This document shows positions 49,725 through 61,024 of a DNA stretch of 64,000 nucleotides, piece by piece (position 1 is the first letter of the stretch; each line of letters opens with the position of its first letter). The notes under the pieces were generated by a model. That model made no database searches. It was not told where the DNA came from and was given only the letters and a program-made list of their open reading frames with translations. Source of the DNA: Actinernus sp. WN-2022 (taxonomy: Eukaryota > Cnidaria > Anthozoa > Actiniaria > Actinernidae); NCBI GenBank assembly GCA_030867875.1, contig JAOWCC010000019.1, positions 83,170,861 through 83,234,860 on the forward strand, written 5' to 3'. The position numbers and the translations under genes are program-made.

Positions 49725-49881
49725 GTCGAATAAAATCTATTTTTAGTAACCGCAAGCAGTTGAAGCTGGGCGCCCGCGCACGAAAACTAAAAAAATGCGA
49801 GAAAATATTTTGCCGGCTTTTTTGCGGGCGCCCACTTAGCTTCAACTGCTTCCGGTTACTAAAAATAGATTTTATTCGACA
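49725..49881. repeat. Hairpin MITE downstream of gene 2 stop
   Basis: GTCGAATAAAATCTATTTTT at the left is the exact complement of the right end. The arms continue through GTTGAAGC and GGGCGCCCGC. It starts 74 bp after the stop of gene 2 and contains an AATAAA. Confidence 0.9.
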
Positions 49882-49886
49882 TTTTA

Positions 49887-50325
49887 CAACCCTAGCCAGA
49901 GATCGTTGAGTTGGGTGCAGTAAAGTGCTTTATATCATGTTCAACCATTTTGCGCGATTTATGGTCGTAATATTGCTTTATAATACATTACAAATCCTTG
50001 AAATGACGTCATTTAAGTCAATGACATTACGCTAACGATTTGAGTCATAAAATTAAGTGTGTTAATTTGTTCAGTTTTCAGGTGCCAGACATTTGATCCT
50101 TGTACAATTTTATTCAAATATAATGTAATAAGTGGAGCTGACATAAAAACAGAGCAAAATGACTAGAATTGGCTTTTGACTTAAATGACGTCATTGACAT
50201 TTAATTCCTTAATAAACATAAATGGCAGACATTAGTAATATATTTTTCCTCTGTCAGTCATTTTATTTTCCGTTAAGTTTGACCTTTAAATCAATGATAA
50301 CTGGCTAGGACTTATGTGCACTTTA
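49887..50325. repeat. MITE with CCCTAGCCA termini, copy 1
   Basis: The left part shares GTTCAACCA, ATTTATG.TCGTAAT and AAATGACGTCATTTA with 60450-60720. The termini CCCTAGCCA and TGGCTAGGA are inverted. Confidence 0.72.
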
Positions 50326-50333
50326 ATGTTCCA

Positions 50334-50817
50334 GGGCCCGGTTGTTCGAAGCAAGGGTAACTTTATCCCTAGGATAGCACTAAATATGTAATTGTAATCT
50401 GACTGTACAGTTTACCCTCGGGTTAGTGATTTAACCCCGGGGTAGTGCTTACCCTTGCTTCGAACCACACCGCGGCAAAACGTCACGCGCATGCGTATTT
50501 GCTATTTCTTGTCCGCGCGCGGCCGCCCCCAGTTTCCCGCGAAAACTGAAAAGAAACAACAGGCACATGCCGTGATTTTAACGTTTCTGCTTAAAAGTAT
50601 TCATTTGTGAACTGTTTTGTCAAAAACTAAGAAAACTACTTAAAAGCTAAGCCTAAGACTTTAACAGGTTGAAGTTTTCTTAATTTGTAATTCATTGTGA
50701 GTTTACTAAGTTATAAAATTGAAACCCTCGGTAATTTGTATTTGATAGCAGAGCCTTCGTTCTTTTGGCCAGCGGAGCATACCGTTTTGCCGCGGTGTGG
50801 CTTCGAACAACCGGGCC
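50334..50817. mobile_element. Palindromic MITE (GGCCCGGTTGTTCGAAGC) with a second MITE nested in it
   Basis: The outer element starts GGGCCCGGTTGTTCGAAGC and ends with the complement. Near its right end it holds an inner 335-bp element (50466-50800, CACACCGCGGCAAAACG inverted ends) flanked by CTTCGAA(C) at 50458-50465 and 50801-50808. The 51534-51668 repeat is an uninterrupted relative of the outer element. Confidence 0.88.
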
Positions 50818-50979
50818 TAGGGGTATAATCTAGGTTTACTGAGGCCCTTTTAGGGGGGAGGGGGTATGCATGTCCCCTGTAGGCTGAGTTTCATAACTAG
50901 TCGTGTCACAATCTCGGAAGGTGGGTATGTCCCTTTCGAAATTTCCTCTATTGTTTTCTTATTTCGCTCTGTCGCTCGC

Positions 50980-51228
50980 AATAGCTGATATTACAGTGGC
51001 GTCTACGAATAGCAGTTTCAGCGGTATTGACCCGAACGCCTCACTTCAATGTAGTGAAGCACTATTGAAACTGTGTATCTATAAATTTGTCGTGCTTGTA
51101 TCAGAGAGGGTGTTGGTGTCACAGAAGAATGATGGTTTCAATGGTGCTTCATTACATCGAAGTGAGGCGTTCGGATCAATACCGCTGACACTGCTATTCG
51201 TAGACGCCACTGTAATATCAGCTATTTC
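50980..51228. repeat. Foldback MITE of about 250 bp
   Basis: AATAGCTGATATTACAGTGG at the left matches the complement of the right end. The arms extend through GAGGCGTTCGG. An open frame of 128 codons over it is a by-product of the palindrome. Confidence 0.9.
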
Positions 51229-51533
51229 AGACGTTCGTCGTTATTTCATTTCGTTCATGTCGCTGTTTCAACGCCGTGTCGCTTGTTGAAATCTATCTCA
51301 AACGGCTTTCTTTCATCTCACTTTTAACACATCGCCAACCTCAAGACAGTCCCTGTGCTTCAAGGCGCGATACCTCCGTGGAGCGAGGCTTGACAACTGG
51401 TCAAAGTAATGATAAAAACGAACCAGTGTTAAGAGGTTGAGCAAAGTACGTTACCCCTCTCCATATGACTAGCGTTTCTTTCACGGGGAGCTGGGTGACG
51501 CAGTGTGTAAGCTCCTGCAATTGCTTCTTTATG

Positions 51534-51668
51534 CCCTGGACCCGGTTGTTGAAGCAAGGGTAAGCGCTACCCCAGGGTTAAATCGCTAACCCGAGTTAAA
51601 CCGTACAGATCACAATATTACAGGTTGAGGGATAAAGTTACCCTCGCTTCGAACATTCAACCTGGCCC
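51534..51668. repeat. Uninterrupted relative of the GGCCCGGTTGTTC MITE
   Basis: Inverted ends GGACCCGGTTGTTGAAGCAA and TTCGAACATTCAACCTGGCC, with the GGGTAA/TTACCC inner pair. Confidence 0.8.
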
Positions 51669-52088
51669 AAAACGGTATACAAATGCCCCTATAACTAAGA
51701 CACGTGTAAAATACAACAAAAGTCAATTTAGTAATAGAAATTGTACTTTTATTATCTTAAGACTTTCCTGATACAGGGCTCGAACTTCTAAATCCACTAG
51801 CAAATGTCTGCTAGTAGAATGTTTGTCCAGAAGCACAAATTAAATCCGGAGGGTCACCGCGCTAAAAGCTGATTGGCTATTACTCATACAGCCCCATTTT
51901 GATTGGCTCGCGTGCTTACAAAACCTGTGCAAACCTGTTCGGGACCCGTGTACTACGCTCGCTTATACGATACTCAACAAAATATCTGGATTCTGAATGA
52001 GCAATCACGAGTGCATCTAAAGCTTATTGAGTGCACAGTCGCATGCTCTCAGCAAATGTTTTCTCAGTATATTATAACCAAAAAATCG

Positions 52089-52236
52089 CATGAACTGCTC
52101 GTGCTATACTTGATTTATAGGCACAGTGATATTTTGATAGTTCTCAAATTGCACTCGCCTAAAGCCTCGTGCAATTATTAGAACTTTCAAAATATCAATC
52201 AGTGCCTATAAATCCTGTATAGCACTCGCGTTCATG
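52089..52236. repeat. Hairpin MITE, family H1-like
   Basis: Arms CATGAACTGCTCGTGCTATA/TATAGCACTCGCGTTCATG with the central ACTCGCCTAAAGCCTCGTG. It resembles the centre of 42565-42718 but the arms differ. Confidence 0.8.
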
Positions 52237-52400
52237 TGATTTCCTCTACATATTCTATACATTCACATTTTCACTTTAATTCATTAGAAGTACGAATATA
52301 TTTGATCAGAAGTTTATACAATTTACACCGCCGCTACACTAAATGCTTCAAACATTTAATCGTGCATCGGATAAAAATTAAACTTAATAATGAGAATAAT

Positions 52401-52672
52401 ATTTTATTTGTTATAGCAGGCTGATTATTACGGAAGCTTACAACTGATGTCTGTCTGCTTTTACTCCTCACACACTCCTCACTATATTAACTGTTTTGGA
52501 TGCACAGCACTTAACTCAAATGTTCATGATTTTTACGGAGGAAGGAAAACCGGAGAACCCGGAGAAAAACCCTCGCATTCAGATAAGGAATCAACATACG
52601 GTGCCCAAGCCGAGAATCGAACCCGGGACCACAGCGGTGAGAGGCGAGTGTTTTATTGCGCCAACCATCATC
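52401..52672 (-). repeat. tRNA-Glu-derived SINE, copy 2
   Basis: Same family as 17030-17306, in the same orientation, with TATAGCAGGCTG at its 3' end and GGTTCGATTC at box B. Faces copy 3 head to head. Confidence 0.85.
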
Positions 52673-52798
52673 GCCTCAGTTTAGCTAGTGGAATCTTTTT
52701 CACTTGAAAATGAACAAACATTTTGTGCGCTAGCATTTTGCGAGTGTTAATATCGAGCCCTGTTATAATCAAAGGTTTGACAGAAAGAAGCTTGAAGC

Positions 52799-53090
52799 GG
52801 GGATGCAGGTTGGCTCAGTGGTAAAACACTCGCTTCTCACCGCTGCGGTTCCGGATCGATTCCCGGCTCGGGCATCGTATGAGTTAGGTTTGTTGTTCAT
52901 TCCTTATCTGCATTCGAGGGTTTTTCTCAGGCCGGGTTCTCCGATTTCCCCCCCTCCGTAAAAATCAACCGTAAGTTGAGTGTAGTGTGTCCAAAACAGT
53001 TGATGTAGTGGGGAGTGTGCGAGGAGTAAAAGCAGGCCCCCACCAGCTGTAAGCTGTAATACTCAGCCTGCTATAATAAATAGAAATATG
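52799..53090 (+). repeat. tRNA-Glu-derived SINE, copy 3
   Basis: It begins GGATGCAGGTTGGCTCAGTG and ends CAGCCTGCTATAATAAATA. It is inverted relative to copy 2, about 125 bp away, so transcripts through both could fold. Confidence 0.85.
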
Positions 53091-53539
53091 TATTCGCACT
53101 AAGTTTCTATTCTACTGTGCATACTCTGTGTTTTCGTGTTTAATACGAGAAAGCATTCAATTTGGAGCTGTTCTTATTTCGCAATACCTATGAGAAAAAT
53201 AATGAATCAGCTTCACTAAAGCAAAATAGGCGGAGGTTCCGACCATACACTTGTAAGTATGGAAAGAAAGACAAAACGAATGTTCTCGGTTATAGAAGAC
53301 CGGAGGAACAAATAACTTTAATTCCAGTGAGCAAAACAAAAGAATAATAGGAGATCTCGGTTATTAATTCATCTTTAGTAGTGTTATAGTTCATGCTTTA
53401 TTGCAAGAATAAAGGATACAATCCATAAAGCGATGCAGTAGTTAATCTGTCAATGGTATTTAAAGGGTTTACTTGAGGTATACTTTGAACATGACCATGC
53501 ATGCACGTATATTTTGAGCGAGTCTGAACACGTAAATCG

Positions 53540-53860
53540 GTTTGCGCATGCTCTGTGTGGCCCGAGTTGTCCAGGTTGGGCGAACCAAAGTGTGCAGATG
53601 GAAAAACGTTGCCCCGTCTCCCAGGGTCACCCTACTTTGTCAACTGAGTGCCCTGTGACCCCTAGGGTCACCGGCTCAATCCAGGTTTCTGGGAACCACC
53701 CTCCCTTGGATATGCATCGTTCTATTTATGATTAACCATTAAAGGTTAGGGTGAAGTGTGGGGGGAGGGGTGGGGGTTTCCCAGAAACCGTGATTGATCC
53801 GGGTCACTCAAACTTGTCAACCGAGTGCCCCGACCCCCAGGGTCACCCTAGCCCTGAGCT
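53540..53860. repeat. Imperfect inverted and direct repeats (CCCAGGGTCACC, TTTCTGGGAA)
   Basis: TTGTCAACTGAGTGCC and TTGTCAACCGAGTGCC are direct. CAGGTTTCTGGGAACC and GGTTTCCCAGAAACC are inverted. This is probably a decayed foldback element. No coding sequence recognised. Confidence 0.6.
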
Positions 53861-53990
53861 TCTCGTGTAAACGAAGAGGGATCTGTAATACCTAGCGGTC
53901 TCTGTCGAGCGAACGGCAGGCTCTAACAAGCGAATAACGACCCCAAGTCTAGTTTCCAGACACGCGGCTTTGATGCTATCAAACATTTTT

Positions 53991-54190
53991 ATAAATCTAA
54001 AATAAATCCTAACTCGTACCGTTAACCTAACTACTCCGTAAAGAACTTCCCAGGCCGAATAACGAGGTGTTAGGGCTAGGGTTCATAGATAAAGAACGAG
54101 TGGAGGATCATAAGATTTCCTGATGCTCGAATCCTTAATCTCGTGCATTGAAGGCAAACATCCTAACCACTACACGACCGTTTGTGACAA
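53991..54190 (-). repeat. Decayed tRNA-like SINE/TIR remnant
   Basis: The minus strand carries CGTGTAGTGGTTAGG (box A-like) and a degenerate box B. Its layout and the GGTTCATAGATAAAG-like segment recall the composite repeats at 13055 and 37202. Confidence 0.45.
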
Positions 54191-55525
54191 TATTTTATGA
54201 CATAACCTGTCAGTCAAAAGCGGGGCTACTCTTCGCTTGTCGGGTTCCTCTCCGCTTGTTACGGATATATCGCTCTCTGCTTGTCCGTCGGCCAGTAATC
54301 ACCATACTTTTCTCTCGGACCCGTTTATAAGTTGTCGCGGGGCTCCTCCCCCCAGAGCAATAGTTGGGCGAGCCAACTTTTAATACATTTATTTATAAAT
54401 CGCAGTGAACCAGTTGTAATACGTACTCCATATTATGTTTTAAAATCTTCACGGCGACACTTTGGTAACTACGTTTTTGACTACTAGCTGAGACCAAACA
54501 ATCTTACTCTTACTCATCATATTAATCAGTCCGTACAGGTCTGGAAATTATGTACCTTAAATTGACCAATCATAGATCGCGAAATTACGTAGTTACATAA
54601 TGCAAATTACGCCATGGGCTAATGAATATTCGAAGATAATGATTTCTCGACAAGGTACACCTTTACCCAAGGTGATTTTCCGGAATGTCTTGTTACAATG
54701 GTTAAACGAAGAAGATTGTAATTTAAGAAATAAATCATCATAACATACGATGCATTTTTCTGCGACATGGTCAAAATGTAAAATCGAAAGCTATAGGCCA
54801 TTTTGACGATGTTGCGCACGCATTGAAAACAAAAGCATGTGGCCAGCCAAAACTCAATGTTGCATGACAATCATTTGTTTTCTTTATTGCATGTATATTG
54901 TTCTCAATGCGCGCGCAACATCGTCAAAGATTCATGTCGAACGGCAGCCAACGTCAATTATCATAACATCAAACAAGCTGAATCCAAAACTGGGATAAAT
55001 TATTAAGGGGGGGTGGGGGGGGGGGGGGGGGGGGTTCGTCACGCAATCAATCACATTTTGCACTGTAAGCGACGTACAAACGCTTTCTGACAATATTCAG
55101 ATACATTTGGTATTCCAGATACAAGCGATTTGTAGTGATAATTGTAAAATAACCCGGGGGGGGGGGGGGGTGCTAACCAATTCAAACACAGCATTCGAGT
55201 CACATGGATACCGCTGTAAACCACCATACAGAACTGATTAGATATTCAGTCCGTACTTGGCGCTAGCGTTTGTTTGATACAGAACTGATTAATAAAACAT
55301 CAGTCTGAATATCTGATACAACTGACTGATTACAGTGCCTATAACCCCCCAAATAAATTGATTCAAAATTTAAACTATTCTTTAGAACTTTAAGCAAAAA
55401 TGGGAGGCTAAAACACAACTGTAATTTGTTTTACGGCCTTTCAAAGTTGAGAACTAGAACCAGAACATGTAACCGTCAGCCTTTTCAATCCCCATTGCAT
55501 TTTCGGGGGCCTGGAGACTTGTGAC

Positions 55526-55740
55526 GTTTAAGGTCGGTCCTTGCGACAAGTCCCTGATCCCGCGACAATATTTTTCCTAGTTCAGACGAGGGAGAGAATC
55601 TTGTCCCCGGGACTTGTCCCTTCAAATCAAACTGGTTTGAATTGAGGGGACAAGTCCCTGGGACAAAATGTTTCCTAGTTCACACGAGGGGACTTGTCCC
55701 TGGGACTTGTCCCTTCGTGTGTACGGACCTTTATGTTGTA
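55526..55740. repeat. GGGACTTGTCCC palindromic repeats
   Basis: Multiple CTTGTCCC and GGGACAAG words occur with direct copies of CCTAGTTCA.ACGAGGG, giving an imperfect foldback. The region 54380-55525 has only G runs and a small inverted repeat around GACGATGTTGCGC (54806-54927). Confidence 0.6.
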
Positions 55741-55890
55741 AGGCGTCCTTCCAATTCCATACAAACATCTCTTATTTCTGCGACTCTTGAAAGCTCACCA
55801 CATGGTAAATATCCAATCAAATGTCACCATTTACTAATTTCGATGTGCTCTTTCTTGTGATGGAGTTTATTTCATACTGATTAGACTATA

Positions 55891-56751
55891 AGGCCAAGTA
55901 AAAAAACAAACATGTTTATCGTCCCCGCCCGCTTCCTTTTTCGAGGCCGCATCCATTTTTATTTTATTTGTTAAAATTATAAAAATTACCGGATAAAATT
56001 CGAGCAAGTATAACCTCCGCCATTTTGTTGTTCGTTTCCTCAAAACTCGGTTCCAAGCAGTTCCAATTTCGCGCGCTAACGTAGCCTGGACACCGAAATC
56101 AGGCAGGCGTTCCTGTCAAAGTCCTTTCCAGGCTTTTCTTCCGAGTTCGTTCCCAACATTGCGGGCATTTTTCTTTGTTGTAAACTGAATCTTATAAATC
56201 TTTGTTATAAACATGGTTTTTGTATGTGTTTCAATACGTACGACCCAAAAGGTTTTGAAACCATGGTATGCTCGATCAGTAGTGGACAGTCATCTAACTC
56301 TTAGAGATCATATACATGCGGTGCTTGTTTCCAGGATATTGAAGACCTTGAAGATTCTGTCTTTAACGTGGTCTACGTCAACGACAAGCTCACATGTGAA
56401 ACACCAAGCGAGGCTCCTTATTATGTTACATTTAATGATCCGTTGTGCTTTTATTGTGGTAGTGAACACAACTTGACCATCCAAGAAAACCACTACCCCT
56501 TATGCAATGAATGCTCCCAGCAGAGGAAGATTCCACAGAAACGGAACACTAGAGCATACAAACCCAAATAGTTTGAAAGTTCACGAAGGATGGGATGAGA
56601 ATACAGTATCATGTTTGTTATCAGTGGGATATCAGGAAATGCCATGACAATGAAATGCCTTGACCATAGAAATAATAAAAATAAAAAAGGGCCGCATGCT
56701 CTCTTTTTTTTTTTAATGTGGACGATAAACATGTTTTTTTTTACTTGGCCT
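55891..56751 (+). mobile_element. 861-bp TIR element retaining an orphan terminal exon
   Basis: AGGCCAAGTAAAAAAACAAA at 55891 and the complement ending 56751 are inverted for about 34 bp, including CATGTTTATCGTCC. The inside has a spliced-type last exon (56335-56571). A deleted derivative of a larger autonomous element is the simplest explanation. The target duplication is unclear. Confidence 0.75.
56335..56571 (+). pseudogene. Orphan 3' exon with C4 zinc-finger motif
   Basis: After a good acceptor (CTTGTTTCCAG) an open phase-0 stretch of 78 codons runs to a TAG. It contains CFYCGSEHNL and YPLCNECSQQRK, a C-x2-C...C-x2-C zinc-binding pattern, then a basic tail. No upstream exon is found in the window. 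It is probably the C-terminus of a transposon protein. Confidence 0.6.
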
Positions 56752-57970
56752 AATGGGTCATTTCTTCTTTTTGAATTTTTTCTTATTCAGATTTTCTAAC
56801 TCTTTTGAGAATAGCAAGACAATGGTCTAAATTAAAGGAACAAAAGAAACCGTGCAAAGGATTCTGGTAGTTGTAGTAAAATGACGCCCGATTGACGTCA
56901 CAACTCCAGGCCCTCACCAAGACTCGCGCTGACGTACAACTGGAAACAGGGAGCCCAAAACGGATGTTTTCCCTAACTTTGACGCCACTAAAATCGTCGA
57001 AGTTTAGTTTTTCCACTTTTATTTTTTCGAATTCTAAGTCAGGGCGCTATACAGATTTTAAAAATATTATATTTTCACTTCACGAGTGGTTTACAACATT
57101 CGCATCCGTGTTGTAAACATTACACACGCGTGTGGTTTATTCCGGTATACGGTCAATCGAACGAGAATGGGAATTAGCCTTCGAACAGGCTCATGGGAAG
57201 GAAAGAAGAAGGGGGAAGGAGAGCCTGCACGGATGCAATACAAATTTGAATATCTGCGTCCAATTTTTCGACGTAAACTACTGGTCCATTCTACAATGAA
57301 ATCTATCCACATGTAAATTAGGTTTCATATCTTAGGCCATTTCAGATGCAGCTGCACTCATGTGCCGAACCTAATTAATGATATGGATCGATTAGGCGCA
57401 TATTTTACATTTGTATTGAACCGTGCAGGCTCTTCTTCTCTCTCCTCTCCAGTTCGCAGGCTATAAAAGGGAATATATCGGTGTTTTTATTTCCTACAAT
57501 TGCATTTCAAATAAGACAGCAATTACACAATTAAGTTCTAGTTTTGACACAAAAATGAGTAGTTTTAAAACCTTCTTCGTTTTGTTACCTGATTTATCAA
57601 ATTCAATCGGTTGGTATTGCAAGTGGGTCAAATTACCTCACGAACATCCGAAACGCTACTTAGAAAGAAATGAAGGATATTTACGTTATCCTCAGTATAT
57701 AAAAAAATACTGCATGTACCGGGAATCGAACCAACACCAACCCTCACCACTAGAGAATTCGCTGATTGTACTCGGTTTTCTTTTCCACATTTATATGAAC
57801 TTATTATTAGCATGTTCATAAAATTTCTATTATTGTATAATATATACTATTATATAATAGTGTTACGAGAATGCTCCGAGCGCGCGAGGTGCGATTCCCC
57901 ACGAATTTAAACGGTACACGACGATACAACCATAAAATCCCATCTCAACTCCGGCAATAATTGTCGATAT
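56752..57970. other. Intergenic, no gene recognised
   Basis: A minus-strand tRNA-like fragment with GGTTCGATTCCCGG is at about 57700-57755, lacking an anticodon arm. AT-rich sequence follows at 57825-57860. Nothing else was supported. Confidence 0.5.
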
Positions 57971-58204
57971 AAGAACCTGTGTGTTAGGGGGTTCAGTATT
58001 TCCCAGCACAACAGCCTGTATTCTGGAGTTCTAATCTACATGTATACGAGGGGACGTACAAGAACCTGTGTTAGGGGGTTCAGTGTTTCCCAGCACAACA
58101 GCCTGTATTCTGGAGTTCTAATCTACATGTATACGAGGGGACGTACAAGAACCTGTGTGTTAGGGGGTTCAGTGTTTCCCAGCACAACAGCATGTATTCT
58201 GGAG
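57971..58204. repeat. About 88-bp tandem repeat, 2.6 copies
   Basis: The unit contains AGAACCTGTGTGTTAGGGGG, CAGCACAACAGCCTGTATTC and TGTATACGAGGGGACGTAC. Confidence 0.9.
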
Positions 58205-58450
58205 GAATGCAGTGTACACTGCATGGCAGCACCTTTCAACACAGTAGTGCTCAGTGCCGTTACTATTCAATGCCCAGTCGCATTGTTCTCTCTCTGCACT
58301 ATATCACTGATTGCAGCCAGCATATGCACTGCAAATTGCATTATTATTGTAGGCAGAACTTGCCGCAGTATTATTATATAGTGGAACGAACCTCTATATA
58401 ACAGTCACCATTGGGACCCGAGAAAGTGGCCGTTATATGGAGGTGACCAC

Positions 58451-58746
58451 TTAAAGGGGCTATGTCATGGTACTGCGCATGTATCGAGTAATCGCTCATT
58501 TAGTGGCTGTTAATTGGATACAAACAGTTAAACTTCCTCCCTCAATGCTTGATTGAAAGGATTTTCAATATTTTCCCTGGAGACTGTTTATATACACTGT
58601 TTCTTAGTCAGTTTTGCATATTTGCTTTCATTTTAAGCATCCCACATGGCCTAGAGGTTCGTTAGTTCATATCAAAATCGTTGGAAATAACTCTTTCCGG
58701 CCCGGAAAAACGAATGTAAAGTCTTACCGTGACACAGCCCCTTTAA
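58451..58746. mobile_element. TTAA-flanked piggyBac-like MITE (288 bp)
   Basis: AGGGGCTATGTCATGGTA at 58455 and the complement of its counterpart (TACCGTGACACAGCCCCT, ending 58742) are inverted. TTAA lies on both sides. It interrupts an older GGAGGT-rich sequence. A diverged copy of its interior follows at about 58790-59012. Confidence 0.82.
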
Positions 58747-58789
58747 TGGAGGTCAGCTGAAAAATTATATTGGTGGGTGTGGTAAAAGC

Positions 58790-59012
58790 GATATTTTATC
58801 ATTACTTGATTGAAATTGATATGCGATATTTTTCTTTGAAGACTAGTTTTACACACAGTTTGTTAGTCATTTTTGCACATTTACTTTGATTCACCTATTC
58901 CACACGTGTGCTAGGGTCGGTCCGGCGTCAGTTTAGAAGAAAATCACTGAAGATAGTTTGTTCGGGCCCGGAAGATAAAGGCGTGTCCCTCACCGTGAAA
59001 CAGCTCCTTTAA
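58790..59012. repeat. Diverged copy of the 58455-58742 MITE
   Basis: It shares the order ACTTGATTGAAA, TTTGTTAGTCA.TTTTGCA, CGGGCCCGGAA, and CACCGTGAAACAGCTCCTTTAA with the upstream element. The left end is eroded. Confidence 0.65.
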
Positions 59013-59171
59013 GTCCAGTTTAGATAACAAGCATTTTGGTCACCACACTCCTAACTTGGGCACGGCACTCCTAACAGTCGGGCCGTGACTACCTTTTCAC
59101 AGGGTCTTAGAACCCCTACATTTTCGGGCACGTGTACCCGGAACATTTCCATTTACACGACATAATTTTTG

Positions 59172-59829
59172 GCACGTAACTAAAATATAGGAGTGCCGTA
59201 CCTAAAATATAGGAGTGCCGTACCTAAAATATAGGAGTGCCGTACCTAAAAATAGGAATGCCGTACTTAAATAGGAATGCCGCACCTAAAATATAAGAGT
59301 GCCGCACCTAAAATATAGGTGTGCCGTGCCTAAAATGTAGGAGTGCCTAAAAATAGGAATGCCGTACTTAAATAGGAATGCCGCACCTAAAATATAAGAG
59401 TGCCGCACCTAAAATATAGGTGTGCCGTGCCTAAAATGTAGGAGTGCCGCACCTAAAATATAGGTGTGCCGTACCTAAACTATTGGAGTGACGTACCTAA
59501 AATATAGGGGTGCCGTACCTAAAAATAGGAGTGCCGTACCTAAAATATAGGAGTGCCGCACCTAAAATATAGGAGTGCCGTACCTAATATAAAGGAGTGC
59601 AGTGCCTAAAATATAGGAGTGCCGCACCTAAAATATAGGTGTGCCGTATCTAAAATATAGGAGTGACGACCCTAAAATATAGGTGTGCCGTATCTAAAAT
59701 ATAGAAGTGACGACCCTAAAATATAGGAGTGCCGTACCTAAAATATAAGGGTACCGTACCTAAAATATAGGAGTGCCGTACCTAAAATATGGGAGTGCCG
59801 TATCTAAAATATAGGAGTGCCGTACCTAC
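59172..59829. repeat. 22-bp minisatellite, about 30 copies
   Basis: The unit is TAAAATATAGGAGTGCCGTACC with point variants and some 1-3-bp deletions. A larger block (about 59235-59430) shows a duplicated set of variant units. The complement of one unit is seen at 59045-59065. Confidence 0.95.
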
Positions 59830-59851
59830 AGTATCTATCAAATAGACCATT

Positions 59852-59983
59852 TTACGGTTCACGCACAGTTGTACAAATCCTTTGTTTATTTGGCGGGCCA
59901 CCAGCTGTTAGCCGGATAATGGTGGCTCACCAGTTGAAACAAAAGACTTGAACAACTGCGCATGAACCGTAAACTGGTCTATA
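59852..59983. repeat. Hairpin MITE
   Basis: ATAGACCATTTTACGGTTCA at the left pairs with TGAACCGTAAACTGGTCTAT at the right. The arms continue through GGTGGCTCACCAG. Confidence 0.8.
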
Positions 59984-60449
59984 CATATTACAACACATTC
60001 TTAATGCATGCCATTCTAAATGTGAAGCGCACTTGAATATAACCCATATATAGATAAATGAATACATGTACCTTTTTCTTTGGGTGGCTCCATATGAGCC
60101 GTTTGCCGCTAGGCTGGCTTTGGCTTCTCTAATATTCCTACTATTGTGCCTGTTCTATTAAATATATCGAACATTGCCAAAAGGCGAGACAACTGAAAAA
60201 ATTAGTGAGCTATTGTGGGAGCTCTGAAAGAAAGATCGAGGTCAGCTTCTTGCAACGCAGGTGTTAGTCTTTTTCTATTTTTTAAAAGCGTTTAGCCTGT
60301 CTGCTACCCCCCACCCCCCCCCCCCCCCCCCCATAAAAAATGTGAGGCTACGTATATTTTGGCCAGCTTTTGAATTTTCAATTCATATTGGCTTTCCGTC
60401 GTCCTTACTTATTGTTTCAATTGTATATTTTGGATTTTGGATTTGAGGT

Positions 60450-60720
60450 TAAAGTGAGCCCTAGCCAAAAATCGGTTATTTGGGTGCAGGAAAATGTTTT
60501 ACATCTTGTTCAACCAATTTTTGGGTTATTTATGATCGTGATAGTGCATAAAATGCGCTACAAATCCATAAAATGACGTCATTTACATCAAATTATGCTA
60601 ATGGTTGAACATTATTTGATTCCTTAATAAACGAAAATGGAAGATGCTGATTATTTGTTTTCCTATGCTGGTCATTTTGTTTTCCACAACGATAACTGGC
60701 TAGGGCTCGCATACACTTTA
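60450..60720. repeat. MITE with CCCTAGCCA termini, copy 2
   Basis: TAAAGTGAGCCCTAGCCA at the left and TGGCTAGGGCTC...CACTTTA at the right are inverted. The interior matches 49887-50325. It is just beyond the 3' end of gene 3. Confidence 0.75.
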
Positions 60721-60817
60721 AAGTAACCAAACGGGGATAATCATTTTATGACGTCACCACTTTAAATCCCTTATTTCCATTTAAAGAAAAACATGTTTGC
60801 AAACGATAATAATTGAC

Positions 60818-60958
60818 CCTTCTCACCTGACGGCCATGTTGGGTAGAAACAATAGGTTTTGTACGGTCAGCCTCAATTTGAGCAGTTTCAGAACGAGGTT
60901 AGACGGGAAAAACGTTGTTATCCTCCTGGGACTCAACATGGCCGCCATGTGAAAGACG
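60818..60958. repeat. Imperfect palindromic MITE
   Basis: TGACGGCCATGTTGGGT at the left and ACTCAACATGGCCGCCATG at the right are inverted. It lies between gene 3 stop and the 60450 MITE. Confidence 0.6.
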
Positions 60959-61024
60959 ATCAATACAATGAATGACAGCCTGTGCAGGATAAACAGCAAT
61001 CTATAGCTACAGTTGATGTTGACA

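Noticed and set aside
50903..51289. 128-codon plus-strand ORF
   Set aside because: It lies across a foldback MITE and its two halves are complementary; no known domain.
55642..55860. 72-codon plus-strand ORF
   Set aside because: It is produced by the GGGACTTGTCCC repeats; no domain or splice context.
57423..57821. 132-codon plus-strand ORF
   Set aside because: It spans a tRNA-like fragment on the opposite strand and shows no conserved motif.
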